From JAGQOZ01 sp041399205 (lineage in GTDB: Bacteria > Planctomycetota > Planctomycetia > Pirellulales > Pirellulaceae), in contig JAWKTK010000003.1 of assembly GCA_041399205.1 (NCBI GenBank), forward strand, positions 620,001 to 684,000: a stretch of 64,000 bases of DNA, read 5' to 3'. Of this stretch, positions 49,748 to 58,974 are shown in pieces. Numbering within the stretch: position 1 is the stretch's first letter; every line of letters begins with the position of its first letter. The notes under the pieces were generated by a model, which made no database searches, was not told the DNA's origin, and saw only the letters and a program-made list of their open reading frames with translations. A program made the translations under genes and the position numbers.

Positions 49748-51019
49748 CTGATACCGTCTCCTATTTGATGTAGAGGCTTCAGGCCGATTCGAGCGAACTG
49801 CTCACGAATTAAGTCTTGCAGTAGCTCGCGTACTGGATCGGGACCACGACGGCGTCATGGATCGGTTGAATTGGTATTTGGGAATGCTTCGTTGCAAGCA
49901 CGCCCCTAGACCATCGATCATCAGCGTCGATTCCAACCGCTGGAGCGAACGAGCTAAAACCTTATGGTTTTGCTTCTTGGCAACGCGGACGTACACGGCG
50001 ATTTCCGGGAAGTCTTGTGCCATGATTTGGAAGATGGGCGATTGCTCCATCGCCTCAACTCGATCGAACGCCGGTATCAACGTCGCCCGTTTGAATTGGG
50101 CTTCTGATAAGTCCCGCAAATCAATCTGCAACTCGCGACCATTGTCCAGCTTGATCAAGCTGTTTGTCGGACCATCGTAGCGTTGGATCCGTTCGAAGAA
50201 ATGTTGGTAGATCTGACGCGACTGGCAGAGCTCAATCCACTGTCGCACTGATCGAGGGGTATTTCGATCGCGGCAAAAGTGCGCGGCATATGATGGTATG
50301 TCGGCGGTTCCGTCACGACGCCCGAGCTCCGGGTTCCTAGCCAGTGCTCCCAGCAGTAGGGGCTGGCATGCCGATATATCAATCTCCGTTAGACACTCGC
50401 CTCTGACCGTTATGTGCTTTCTGAGTGTTCGAGACGTCTGGGTTATCAGCGCGTGATAGCGGCCGTATTCGCAACGAGTTGCAAACTCTGCTTTGTCGTG
50501 CCATCGTCCAATCGTCCATGACTCCCAAAATGATCGGCTGTCTGTCGAAACGTCCAATTCAAAGTTGCGGAAATGTGACCGAAAGTGAACGCCGGCTTGT
50601 TTCAGATTTTCAGGATCGATTTCTTTCGATTTCGTGATATGAGCGATAACTGCCTTGCTTCTGATTCTGCGAACAGTCCAGCCCTTAGAGCGTCCGTAGT
50701 GAGTCAGTCGGTACGATTTTTGGAACGGTTTCGTCTTTTCAGTGCCCGTGGAATACCGCTCGTTGACATCAATCACGTTATTCTCGACCATCGCGTCGAT
50801 TGAGGCTCGATAGCGTCTTCCGAGTAGCTTTCGTAATCGGGACCAGTGGATGTTCACGAAATGCCGGCCGTCACGTCGCTCAGGTGTCACCGCCGAGAGC
50901 AACGATAGCGTATGCAGAAACCACGCCAGACGGTCACCGCGGACGCCAGACGGCAAGATTCCGGCGGCCGCTGCGGGAATGGTAACGCTTGCTGTTTCCA
51001 ATTTGGCCGGTAGAATCAT
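49744..51019 (-). CDS. Compact family-A-polymerase-like replication protein (two frameshifts at the C-terminus)
   Basis: N-terminal winged-helix-like part (HWSRLRKLLGRRYRASIDAMVE) and a C-terminal palm-like part. Motif A-like: ECLTEIDISACQPLLLG; a middle block ARSLQRLESTLMIDGLG; and, after a one-base shift near 49880, IHDAVVVP, which resembles the family-A motif C (HD). After a second shift DPVRELLQDLIREQFARIGL follows, to a stop at 49744. Relatives without a 3'-5' exonuclease are found in prophages and mobile elements. About 425 residues repaired. Probably replicates or primes the element; polymerase activity is inferred from motifs only. Confidence 0.6.
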
Positions 51020-51037
51020 CTAGTCACTTATGTTTCT

Positions 51038-51062
51038 GGCCGCTTTGCAGAGCGGCCTTTTT
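51038..51062 (+). terminator. Hairpin with T tract upstream of the polymerase-like gene
   Basis: GGCCGCT (51038-51044) pairs with AGCGGCC (51051-51057), followed on the plus strand by five Ts. It reads as a rho-independent terminator on the plus strand, although the neighbouring genes are on the minus strand; there it would place a hairpin just before the polymerase-like gene. Confidence 0.55.
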
Positions 51063-51071
51063 CATTGGGTT

Positions 51072-51395
51072 CTAGTTGGCGAAAACGACCTTGGCACTAG
51101 ATCCTGATGCCGTCTTTCTCGTTCCGCGTTCGGTTAGTTTGCCGGCGTCCAGTTGGCGTCGAACCGCCCCGCAGACCGTCGCCAGTCTCATACCAGCCTG
51201 ATAGGCGATTTCTTCGCGCGTGAGTCCGTTGGCCGAATTCCTGACCGTTTGGACCACTTCGGCATCCACGCGGCCGATACGCGGCTTGATAGTTGCATAC
51301 GCCTCACGGCTCGTGTTCGCGGTGGAGTGTCGGTTTGGGACTGGGATCGGTGCCGCCGCGTCGGCCTCGTCAAATAGGGATCGTTGGTGTATCAT
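51072..51395 (-). CDS. Winged-helix DNA-binding protein
   Basis: 107 residues. ATG at 51395 with AAGGA upstream. C-terminal helix-turn-helix and wing: VVQTVRNSANGLTREEIAYQAGMRLATVCGAVRRQLDAGKLTERG, a pattern common in phage-encoded small winged-helix proteins that control gene expression. N-terminus is disordered (FDEADAAAPIPVPNRHST). Lies 52 bp upstream of the polymerase-like gene. Confidence 0.7.
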   Translation of the reverse strand: MIHQRSLFDEADAAAPIPVPNRHSTANTSREAYATIKPRIGRVDAEVVQTVRNSANGLTREEIAYQAGMRLATVCGAVRRQLDAGKLTERGTRKTASGSSAKVVFAN

Positions 51396-51419
51396 TTGAA
51401 CATCCTTGCAGAGGATCTT

Positions 51420-51458
51420 GCGGGCCTGACGTCATTGAAATGGCGACGTCAGGCCCGC
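51420..51458. other. Perfect 14-bp inverted repeat
   Basis: GCGGGCCTGACGTC (51420-51433) and GACGTCAGGCCCGC (51445-51458), with an 11-base loop, no mismatch. It lies between the winged-helix and excisionase-like genes. No T tract on either side, so an operator or attenuator is as likely as a terminator. Confidence 0.6.
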
Positions 51459-51463
51459 GTTCG

Positions 51464-51775
51464 TTAAAGGTAGTTTTTCGTTGGCTTAATTCGCCTGGGT
51501 GATCGCTTGTCCGTTGGTTCTGAGGCCACCGGCTTCACGGTACGATTGCGGTAGAATTCGCAGATCTGCGGTTCAAGAATCTTGTAGAGCGGTTTCGCGG
51601 CGCCAGGTGTCCGCATGTCTAGGGCCGGCAAATCGCCTGACCGAATCATGTCCAGGCATCGCCCTGTTCGCATGCCGTGGCCCCTGTCGAATTCTGGCGG
51701 CGTGATGAACCCTTTTTCGTCCAGCTGTTCGCGAATACGAGGCGGGATCATTGCTTGCAACTGTTCGTCTGTCAT
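51464..51775 (-). CDS. Excisionase/HTH-like small protein
   Basis: 103 residues. ATG at 51775 with GGAGA upstream. Contains ITPPEFDRGHGMRTGRCLDMIRSGDLPALDMRTPGAAKPLYKI, which matches the layout of HTH_17-type excisionases (helix-turn-helix followed by a wing and Arg-rich tail, KRSPRRIKPTKNYL). Compare the 80-residue HTH protein beside integrase A. Likely directionality factor for integrase B. Confidence 0.6.
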   Translation of the reverse strand: MTDEQLQAMIPPRIREQLDEKGFITPPEFDRGHGMRTGRCLDMIRSGDLPALDMRTPGAAKPLYKILEPQICEFYRNRTVKPVASEPTDKRSPRRIKPTKNYL

Positions 51776-51990
51776 TTCGCGTCTCCATTGCCTGCTGAGT
51801 TGTTCCGGTGATGTCCGGGAACGAGAACAATGCTACGCATCAAATCAACATTGAAAGTATCCGCGAAAAAAAAGGACACTTTGGTACTTTCGCAATCGCG
51901 AAATGACCTTGTTTCATAGGGTGAAACGCGGATCGACCAGCAAGAGAATAATTTGCGACGCGGATACTTTCACCGTGGAGACACTAGCGA

Positions 51991-52332
51991 CTACTTCCGC
52001 CGCTTAATTTTGTCGACCAGATCTCTGCATAAGTCGCGTGGCATCAAAGTCGTCATCGCGATCAGGTTTTTTACTTCTTCGTCGTTGTAGTCGAAGAAGT
52101 GTCGGAGAGACGAGCGAAGTACGTCCCGACGTTTGGTATCGGCCCGCATCCACTCAACAAACACACTCGGGCTGTCTTTCCTAAGGCCGTCAATCTTCGA
52201 GAATTCGTTCTTTCCAGTTCGACGAAACTGCTCGTATAGCGAGATTATTCGGGAATCGATTTCGGGAGTCTTGTTTATTCGGACTATGCGTTCGAATCGA
52301 TCAATGCGTTCGAGCCATTCATTCAGTCGCAC
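51991..52332 (-). CDS. Hypothetical helical protein
   Basis: 113 residues from GTG at 52332; the frame stays open to about 52402, so the start is uncertain. Helical and charged, ending in a basic tail (DLVDKIKRRK). No recognised domain. Confidence 0.45.
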   Translation of the reverse strand: MRLNEWLERIDRFERIVRINKTPEIDSRIISLYEQFRRTGKNEFSKIDGLRKDSPSVFVEWMRADTKRRDVLRSSLRHFFDYNDEEVKNLIAMTTLMPRDLCRDLVDKIKRRK

Positions 52333-52426
52333 CGAAAAACCGAGTCCGATAGTCTCGGGGTCCGTGCGTTGAAGGCAAATACCAATCTGGATTAGTTCGG
52401 TAAATCTTTTCTAAGACCTTCTGAGG

Positions 52427-52633
52427 TTAGTCTGTGACCTTGGAAAAATCGAGACCCGTTATCTTGCAATAATGTTCAATGGTGGCATCGATTTCCCGAA
52501 AGTGTTCCCATGCGTCGGCCGTCGGTTGTGCAAACAACGCGTTTCCTGATCTCCAATGAAAAACGTTGGAAAAGCAAGACTTTGCATCGGTAGCAGCACG
52601 CCCAAGTGCCTTGAATGCCGCCGCCTTACTCAT
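52427..52633 (-). CDS. Small hypothetical protein coupled to integrase B
   Basis: 68 residues. ATG at 52633 overlaps the integrase stop (CAATGA). Sequence MSKAAAFKALGRAATDAKSC then an aromatic and acidic C-terminus (EHYCKITGLDFSKVTD). Translational coupling to the integrase suggests a role in recombination or its control; no family known. Confidence 0.5.
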   Translation of the reverse strand: MSKAAAFKALGRAATDAKSCFSNVFHWRSGNALFAQPTADAWEHFREIDATIEHYCKITGLDFSKVTD

Positions 52634-53808
52634 TGCTGCACCAACCCAATTGCCCATGTCCGAACATGACTGGCCACCGCTTCCAACCGTTCTTTCGGAA
52701 ACTCGTGCGTGTAGTGGCGTTCCAGCATGCTGGGGTCGTCGTGGCCCAAGACAACGCGAATCGCGGCATCGTCGTTTACCTGACGGCCGATCGTCGCGAA
52801 CGTATGGCGCAACGCGTAGAATCCCAGTCCCTCACGATAGACTTCCGTGGCAACCAGCAGTTTGCGGAACTGTGCGCTAACGGGATTACCGGTTGTTCCT
52901 TCCTTGGCCCATGACTTCCGGAATTTCGTGATGAACACCAAATCTTTTACGTCGGCCGACAGATCTTTCTTAGGACGCTGCTTGAGCCATTCGCGAATCG
53001 CGGCTACTGTTTCCGGCCAAAGCTTGGCGTGGCGTTCAAGCTCTGTCTTGGGCCGTGGATAATCAATCCATCCACCGTCAAGGTCCAAATGCGTAAACCG
53101 CAGATGGCCAACATCAGCGTTTCCCAGCCCGCAGTTGATACCAAGCAGGATCATGGCTCGAAGTTGCACGTCAGCGGCATCAATCAGCGTTTGGATGTCA
53201 TCAGCGGAAAACGTCTGCTGCGTCGTTCGAGCTCGTTCGTTGCGATGCTTTCGAATCGTCTTGCGGCTTGGACGTGCGAAGCCTTGCCCAAATCGGATTG
53301 GCGTCTCGAGCAATTCTTGGTCGAACCCCCATTTAAACACGATTCGCACGCGATTTACTTCGTTGCCTAGCGTCGTCGGCCCGAACCGTTTAGCAAGCTT
53401 CGTCCGCAATGTTTGGAAGTCGGCCGGCTTTAGATCTGCCACCACATGCTTGCGGCCCATGTATTCAACAAGGCGTTTGCAGGTGGCTCGGTAATCGCGG
53501 AACGAACGGGCCGACAGCTCTCCCGATTCGACATTGGCGTCTTTCGCTTCCAGAAACAGATTGCAGAAGTCTTCAAGTGTCAGCCGATCGAGATTCGGTG
53601 GAATTGGCTTTCCCGAGACGATGTACGGCCAACAGTGTTCGTATTCGGCTTTGGCTTCGTCTGGATCGTCCCATCGCCCGAAGTAATACAACCGGCCTTT
53701 GTGCTTTTTGCACCATTTACCTGATCGGTGGGGCGTAAGCGGAAAATCTGGCGAAGGCTTCGCGGGAAGGGTCGTGCGGACAGAACGTCCAGAGTTTACA
53801 ATTGCCAT
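52630..53808 (-). CDS. Tyrosine recombinase/integrase B
   Basis: 392 residues. Core-binding domain (SARSFRDYRATCKRLVEYMG), catalytic domain with FYALRHTFATIGRQVNDDAAIRVVLGHDDPSMLERHYTHEF (box II Arg, GH, nucleophile Tyr). As in integrase A the first catalytic Arg is missing: GINCGLGNADVGHLRF. GAGG lies upstream of ATG at 53808. It sits 178 bp left of the complete tRNA-Arg and should be the integrase of the element. Downstream 68-residue gene is coupled to it. Confidence 0.9.
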   Translation of the reverse strand: MAIVNSGRSVRTTLPAKPSPDFPLTPHRSGKWCKKHKGRLYYFGRWDDPDEAKAEYEHCWPYIVSGKPIPPNLDRLTLEDFCNLFLEAKDANVESGELSARSFRDYRATCKRLVEYMGRKHVVADLKPADFQTLRTKLAKRFGPTTLGNEVNRVRIVFKWGFDQELLETPIRFGQGFARPSRKTIRKHRNERARTTQQTFSADDIQTLIDAADVQLRAMILLGINCGLGNADVGHLRFTHLDLDGGWIDYPRPKTELERHAKLWPETVAAIREWLKQRPKKDLSADVKDLVFITKFRKSWAKEGTTGNPVSAQFRKLLVATEVYREGLGFYALRHTFATIGRQVNDDAAIRVVLGHDDPSMLERHYTHEFPKERLEAVASHVRTWAIGLVQQ

Positions 53809-53837
53809 CTCTTGGCACCTCAGACTGTAACGGGTTA

Positions 53838-53926
53838 GGTGTCAGGTATGGCTCGCGAGCTACCAACTCTCGAGCCAACTTTTTCCAAGAATAGCTGTTT
53901 TGTCCGGGTTGTAAAGTGCGGTTGTA
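53838..53926. promoter_or_regulatory. Integrase B upstream repeats, possible arm sites
   Basis: GGTTGTA at 53907-53913 and 53920-53926 (13-base step), matching the 7-mer near the left end. A single GGTGTCA at 53838-53844 matches the integrase A repeats. Palindrome GCTCGCGAGC at 53851-53860 lies in the integrase promoter region. Binding is inferred. Confidence 0.45.
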
Positions 53927-53986
53927 GCGATCGCAAAACGCGAGCCAGCAAGAATCGCCAAAAACACCGGAAAAACAAGCTTCAAA

Positions 53987-54060
<74 letters not shown>

Positions 54061-54502
54061 CTGTATTTTCCGTGTTTTTTGAACGGTTTGTTACACTTGC
54101 TGATGCACTACGGTGACATCGGGGATGCGGTTCGAATTCGGAACGACTCTCCTCGGCAAGCTCGGCATTTCTGCAAGTCTCAGTGCAATATGCATCCAGA
54201 AGCCATATTCGGTCGAATTGAGGTTTGGGTGGCTATTGGTGAAGCATTCGCGGGAAGAGGAAATGGCCAAATGCAAACGAGAATGGAAAAGGCGAATGCG
54301 TTCGCGAAGTCCGATTCGTAACTCATTTGTCGGTTTTCATTTTTCGTTTGGCTTGCCGTCGTCAATCAATCTCGACTCAGTCGGGTCACGAGTCGCATCG
54401 CAGAAGAAGAACACTGGTTCGATCCATCCGGTTCTTTCACTTCTTCATTGCGGTCTTATGCGCTTGGGAGCAAAGTTCCTGCCGTTTGCCAATCCAGAAG
54501 CA
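54061..54502. other. Intergenic region right of the tRNA
   Basis: No supported gene in about 440 bp. Open frames on both strands lack start signals and family features. This is the host side of the integration site. Confidence 0.45.
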
Positions 54503-55681
54503 TTAGTTGACAACTCCTAGTTGCAGCAACCCCAATCCGGTTGCCAGCGGAATCAGACGATCGACACCGTTAGTGAAACCTTGTTCCAACACGTCTCCAG
54601 CGCGTTTGATGGGGGTGGACGGAACCAGCACGATATCCGAATCTCGGAGCCAGATTTCGTCAGACGGAATCGGCCGTTTGCCCAGAATGGCACCTCGCAA
54701 ATCAATCAGCGTGGCCATCAGTCGCCAATCTTCACCTCGCCGAAAGACGACAATCTGTCGCAAATTGCCGCCGTTCTGCGTGCCTTGAGCCAAGGCCAAT
54801 GCTTGCATGACGGTAGTAGGGCCTACCAAATCGTAGCGTCCCGGTTGGGTCACATTGCCCAAGACGTAGATAAACCGAGGAGCTCGGCGCGAAAGAATCG
54901 GCGTTATTTCGATGCCTTCAGTGATGTTTCGATAGCGAGCGTCGATTTCGAATTTAATTTCGTCCAAGCTGAGCCCTTGAACTGGAACAGAGCCGACCGC
55001 CGGAAGTTGCACCGTTCCATCGGGAGAAACAACCAACGTGACGGACTGTCCGCCAGACCCGCTTCGATTGTCTACTGTGTTGCGGAGGTCCAGCAGTTTC
55101 GTGTTGACCTGGACGGGCGTGACCGTGATGGCCGGTGTTCGAAAATACTTGGTATAGCGATCTTCCAAGTCTTCTTCCAATTCCGTCATGGTGCGACCGG
55201 CGGCCCGGACTGCTTTCACCAATGGCAGCGTGATGGTTCCGTCGGGTTGTACGATTACGTTACGATCAAGGTCTTCATCCGCCAACGATTCTACTCGCAC
55301 TTCATCCCCTACGTTCAATTCGTAGGGGTGACCGATTTCTTCGCGAGTTAGCCGATAGACGAATGTGATTTCATCGTCAACACGAAGTCGATATTCTGGC
55401 ACGTGACTACGCCTGGATGGTCCGACATATTCGCCATGCGCCACGGACTGCCACGGAATAGGGCGATGGTCATTCCAACGGAGTTCTCCCATTCCGTTTC
55501 CGTCTGCGCAATCCACGCCCTGGATCGGACACGTGCGACACGGTTCGCAGCCGCCTGGATTTGCTATTACGGCCGAATGGGCTCCGTAGTATTCTTGGCT
55601 GCCAGCGGAACCGGTCCAGACGAAACAACATATCAGCGACAAGTTCATGATCGCGTGTTGGTGATGAAATGCGAAAGGCAT
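54503..55681 (-). CDS. Polysaccharide export protein (Wza-like, SLBB domain)
   Basis: 392 residues from ATG at 55681. Signal peptide in MNLSLICCFVWTGSAGSQEYYG. Poly_export domain: RLRVDDEITFVYRLTREE, YELNVGDEVRVESLADEDL, VQPDGTITLPLVKAVRAAGRTMTELEEDL, with VSPDGTVQLPAVGSVPVQGLSLDEI as a second unit. SLBB-like APRFIYVLGNVTQPGRYDL and DIVLVPSTPIKRAGD near the end. Forms an outer-membrane or periplasmic channel for capsule or exopolysaccharide. No lipobox Cys right after the signal, unlike Wza. Upstream on the same strand lies the TPR-like gene. Confidence 0.85.
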   Translation of the reverse strand: MPFAFHHQHAIMNLSLICCFVWTGSAGSQEYYGAHSAVIANPGGCEPCRTCPIQGVDCADGNGMGELRWNDHRPIPWQSVAHGEYVGPSRRSHVPEYRLRVDDEITFVYRLTREEIGHPYELNVGDEVRVESLADEDLDRNVIVQPDGTITLPLVKAVRAAGRTMTELEEDLEDRYTKYFRTPAITVTPVQVNTKLLDLRNTVDNRSGSGGQSVTLVVSPDGTVQLPAVGSVPVQGLSLDEIKFEIDARYRNITEGIEITPILSRRAPRFIYVLGNVTQPGRYDLVGPTTVMQALALAQGTQNGGNLRQIVVFRRGEDWRLMATLIDLRGAILGKRPIPSDEIWLRDSDIVLVPSTPIKRAGDVLEQGFTNGVDRLIPLATGLGLLQLGVVN

Positions 55682-55745
55682 GGCGACGAATCCTGATCCT
55701 GCTTGTTGTCTGAATGTAAATGCGTTTGGAATGGTGCGAAGTTGC

Positions 55746-56803
55746 TTAGTACGGCGAATTTCCCTGGTTCCGTTGTCGGCCGAAACGACCGTAACGAACT
55801 TCCGGTTGTGGCGTGTTCTGATAGGCAGGCGGCGGAACATTCGCAACAGGGCTGCTGGCAAAGCTGACTGCTGGTCCCAGGGGAGTTGATGCCACACTGC
55901 GTCGTGCAAATTCTTCCTGCGATACCCATTCAATTCCGTTGTTGTCCGAACCACCGATGGCTTGCTGGGCCGCGTAATAACGACTGCGCCGACTGTGCGT
56001 ACTGAGTTTCACCCAGCCGAGCATGTACGGTGGCCAAGTTTTCCAAACGACCGGTTCACAGTCAGGAAGTTGAGCACACCACTGGAATAGTCGCTTTGCT
56101 TCTTGCAGGTCATCTCGTTTGGCACACAGCACGGCTAGTTCGTGGCAGGCAACGAGGTTGGTTGGTGTAATACGAGCTGCCGCGTGGAAGAACACTGACG
56201 CGCGATGGTCTACCGTCAATTCGTCGCTGTCCGTTCCCAAATGCGGCTGTAATTTTCCCAAGGCAACCAGAGCGGCGGCGCTGACGTTTTCACCTTTAAG
56301 TGCGTCAGAGAGCCTCGATTCGGCGAAGGCCAAGTACTGCTGGGCGGCTTTGGCGTACGACATCGATTCCAGATCGGCTTGGCGAAGAATCCGAGTTCGA
56401 TGTCCGTCGACAACGTCTGCCAAATTGGCCACGCCTTTGCGAATATCACCGATCTGACTGAAATCACTGGCCTCCTCTAACGCTCGCAATCCTTCGTTTA
56501 ACGCTTGAACGTGTAGATTGCCGCCGCTCAGCCGTCCTTGTTGCGAGCAATCGTAAGGATGGCTCGATCCAGTTCTTCACGAGCGGCAAAAACGGCACCT
56601 CGATTTCCCATATCGAAAGAACGTTGCACCGCCTTCAAGACGGAATCTACTACGTTGGCGGGTAGCGGAGGCGTTTGGCCCACCACGCTCGATTGCTCCC
56701 ATCGATCTGCTGCCAACGGAGCTTCGAATTCCGGATCTGGCGCGTTGGAAGAATGCGAACGATCTGTCTTGGATGCCAAGCGATAGCGTTCTAGAAGGGA
56801 CAT
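55746..56803 (-). CDS. TPR-like helical protein (one frameshift)
   Basis: Reads MSLLERYRLASKTDRSHSS, then ANVVDSVLKAVQRSFDMGNRGAVFAAREELDRAI, then after a one-base loss near 56530 LSGGNLHVQALNEGLRALEEASDFSQI and NLVACHELAVLCAKRDDLQEAKRLFQWC, ending in a Pro/Gln-rich tail (NVPPPAYQNTPQPEVRYGRFG). About 352 residues repaired. Helical repeats of TPR character. Lies between the polysaccharide export gene and a small secreted protein gene, all same strand with short gaps, so probably one envelope operon. Confidence 0.7.
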
Positions 56804-56811
56804 CGAATCGT

Positions 56812-57093
56812 CTAATCGGGCAACGAATCAACGCCCTTTCTGGCGTTGGACACAAGCGGGCTGGCGTTGGACACAAGCGGGCTGGCGTTGGGGGCGTCGG
56901 GGCCCAGCAACGGTAGGCGATACAACTGGCTTGCCGAATATTCGCGCCGATAACCCGCGTCGCTAGAGACGGAATTGAGCGGCGGAAGCAATGACTGTTC
57001 TTCCGCAGCCAATGGCCAGAATGCCCCTAGGCCTGTCGAAATACCTAAGAGCCATACGAATCCATTTCGTGCCTTCATGTTTGTCGAATCCAT
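56812..57093 (-). CDS. Small secreted hypothetical protein with 7-residue repeats
   Basis: 93 residues (start 57093; 57078 possible). Signal peptide NGFVWLLGISTGLGAFWPLAAEE. Near the C-terminus the heptad NASPLVS is duplicated, from a 21-bp tandem at 56840-56881 (unit CTGGCGTTGGACACAAGCGGG). Ends 8 bp before the TPR-like gene, so co-translated with it. Confidence 0.6.
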   Translation of the reverse strand: MDSTNMKARNGFVWLLGISTGLGAFWPLAAEEQSLLPPLNSVSSDAGYRREYSASQLYRLPLLGPDAPNASPLVSNASPLVSNARKGVDSLPD

Positions 57094-57409
57094 TCCTGGT
57101 GGGTAGCGAGCGATCCTTCTCGGTTAATACCATCGGAATGCATGCGATGCTTTCGATGATGAAATCCCCTGAAAATGCTGTCACTGATCGACATCGCATC
57201 CGGACAAAAGGCAGAGCTCATATGGCTCGAACAGTTCGCCGTTTTGTGCCTGATTGGATTATTCGGCAAGGTTTGACAAGGTTCACCGGCGAATGGCGTT
57301 CTTCACTCGCGGCGTTCAGAATGGCGCATTGCGGGTACGTGCTTTGGCCGAAAAAGCCGCAAATTCAGCAACGCCAGATTTTCGCCCAGAGATTGACGGA
57401 GTGAACGGG
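57094..57409. other. Intergenic region
   Basis: About 315 bp without a supported gene. It separates the Tad-like gene set from the envelope gene set; all flanking genes are on the minus strand, so the latter's promoter should lie here. Confidence 0.4.
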
Positions 57410-57808
57410 TTAACGTTCGCGAGTCATACTGCAGGTGCGTTCAATGACGGAATCGCCCATGAAAAGTGGAGCTAGGATGGTGTTGTCTTTGAATGAAACG
57501 CTAACTTCCACGGCAACGTTTTCGCTGATGGTGTCGAGACTGTTGGGAGTCACTTCCACGCCGGCTTGGCCAATTCCGCAGGTGCCCAGAATCTGCCGAG
57601 CGGCGGTGATGCATTCGTCCGCTTGAGCGCCTGGAATGATTCCGGTTCGCGCTCCTTCATAAGCAGCGGCCTCGGCCGTGTGCATCATCATGTTCGCTCG
57701 GCCCAATTCAAACGCGGCAAAGACAAACAGGAACAGCACCGGAATGGTGAAGGCAAATTCAACCGTGGTTACACCTGAACGTTGACGACGAAAAGCAATT
57801 CGGTTCAT
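57410..57808 (-). CDS. TadE-like pilus assembly/secretion protein
   Basis: 132 residues from ATG at 57808. Basic start (NRIAFRRQRSG), then the TadE hallmark VTTVEFAFTIPVLFLFVFAAFELGRANMMMHTAEAAAYEGAR with the conserved Glu in the helix. The rest is an external beta domain ending ERTCSMTRER. TadE-type pseudopilins belong to Flp/Tad pili or related secretion. Confidence 0.85.
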   Translation of the reverse strand: MNRIAFRRQRSGVTTVEFAFTIPVLFLFVFAAFELGRANMMMHTAEAAAYEGARTGIIPGAQADECITAARQILGTCGIGQAGVEVTPNSLDTISENVAVEVSVSFKDNTILAPLFMGDSVIERTCSMTRER

Positions 57809-57913
57809 AAGGAATTCACTCGCAAGTATCATATACGTGTCGCGGTGGGTTTTGAGGCTGCTGTGATAACCCGTTTATGCACAAGCTTCAAAAATTGACG
57901 GTGTCGGGAGCAA

Positions 57914-58969
57914 CTATTCGACCAACAAGACTCCGATGGCTCGAGCAATCTCTTGGAAGGCTTCTCGCAATTCTGCGGCATCATCCGCATGAACGTGTAT
58001 GCCGCCGCCTAGGTCAGCTACCGTTTTCATCAACGCTTGGTTGGCGCCAGCGCTGAACGTAATCGTGTGTACGGTTTGGCCTCGAGCGATCGCGGTACTT
58101 ACCGTTTGATCAGGGCCCAATCCAGTGTTGTGGTTCCCGTCTGTCATCACGACGATGGACTTATTGGCAAACGCGCGGCGATTGGCATCTCTTTCAAGCG
58201 AAAAGCTGCCATCCAACAGCCCTTGGCCAATGGCCGTCAGACCATTGGCGGTCAAGTCATCCACCGAATTCATAATTCGATTGAAATCGTCCGTCAGCGC
58301 GATGTCGCGGCTAGAACTGGTAGAGTAGGTTGAAAGCGAAACCATGGCGTTGGGACTAGTGAGTTCCACTTCGTTCAGAAAGGCTTCGACAGCATCTTTC
58401 AGCGCGTCCAGACGAGTCAATCCGCCGCCGGCGCTGGCAGCCATCGAGCCCGATCGATCCAAGACCAGCGCGATGTCTCGAATGGTAGTGACCGCAGTGG
58501 CAATTTGTGTCGGTTGAAAGTCGGACTGCCCAAACACCTTGGCGAAGAACAGCGGCACCGGTCCGCTAAGCGAAGTTGCATCGCGACGCCCGTTGACTCG
58601 CACCGCACTGATGGGGTCGAGTCCTGGAACGAAGCGAAATTTGCCATCAACTTCCAGTTCTTGGCCGCCCAGCTGAACGTCGGCCGCGGCCAACTCCAGC
58701 GGCTTTCCGGCCACTTGATTCCGAGCGCCAATGGCAATGGCCGCCGCAATGGCCTGTGATTCGTCCTGCGTTCTGGAAAGTTCTTCCGCGCCCGCTCGTG
58801 CTGCGGCGTCGGTAGCGGTTCGCAATTCTGCTCGAACCAAATGCATGTATGCTACGTCGATACTGAAGACCACGCCGACCAAGATGATGACCAAGACAAT
58901 GGCCACCATGATCAACATGGCGCCGTGGCGTGAGGCTCTTTGGTTCCAGCCGTAATGAGGTCGGTGCAT
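57914..58969 (-). CDS. TadG-like protein with von Willebrand A domain
   Basis: 351 residues. Membrane helix GAMLIMVAIVLVIILVGVVFSIDVAYMHL with the TadE/G-type start, then RTATDAAARAGAEELSRT. VWA domain has the MIDAS loop DIALVLDRSGSMAAS (DxSxS), TANGLTAIGQGLLDG and SIVVMTDGNHNTGLG. C-terminal helix LREAFQEIARAIGVLLVE. Likely external adhesion or assembly part of a Tad-like system; starts 5 bp after the TadE gene before it. Confidence 0.9.
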   Translation of the reverse strand: MHRPHYGWNQRASRHGAMLIMVAIVLVIILVGVVFSIDVAYMHLVRAELRTATDAAARAGAEELSRTQDESQAIAAAIAIGARNQVAGKPLELAAADVQLGGQELEVDGKFRFVPGLDPISAVRVNGRRDATSLSGPVPLFFAKVFGQSDFQPTQIATAVTTIRDIALVLDRSGSMAASAGGGLTRLDALKDAVEAFLNEVELTSPNAMVSLSTYSTSSSRDIALTDDFNRIMNSVDDLTANGLTAIGQGLLDGSFSLERDANRRAFANKSIVVMTDGNHNTGLGPDQTVSTAIARGQTVHTITFSAGANQALMKTVADLGGGIHVHADDAAELREAFQEIARAIGVLLVE

Positions 58970-58974
58970 GATAT

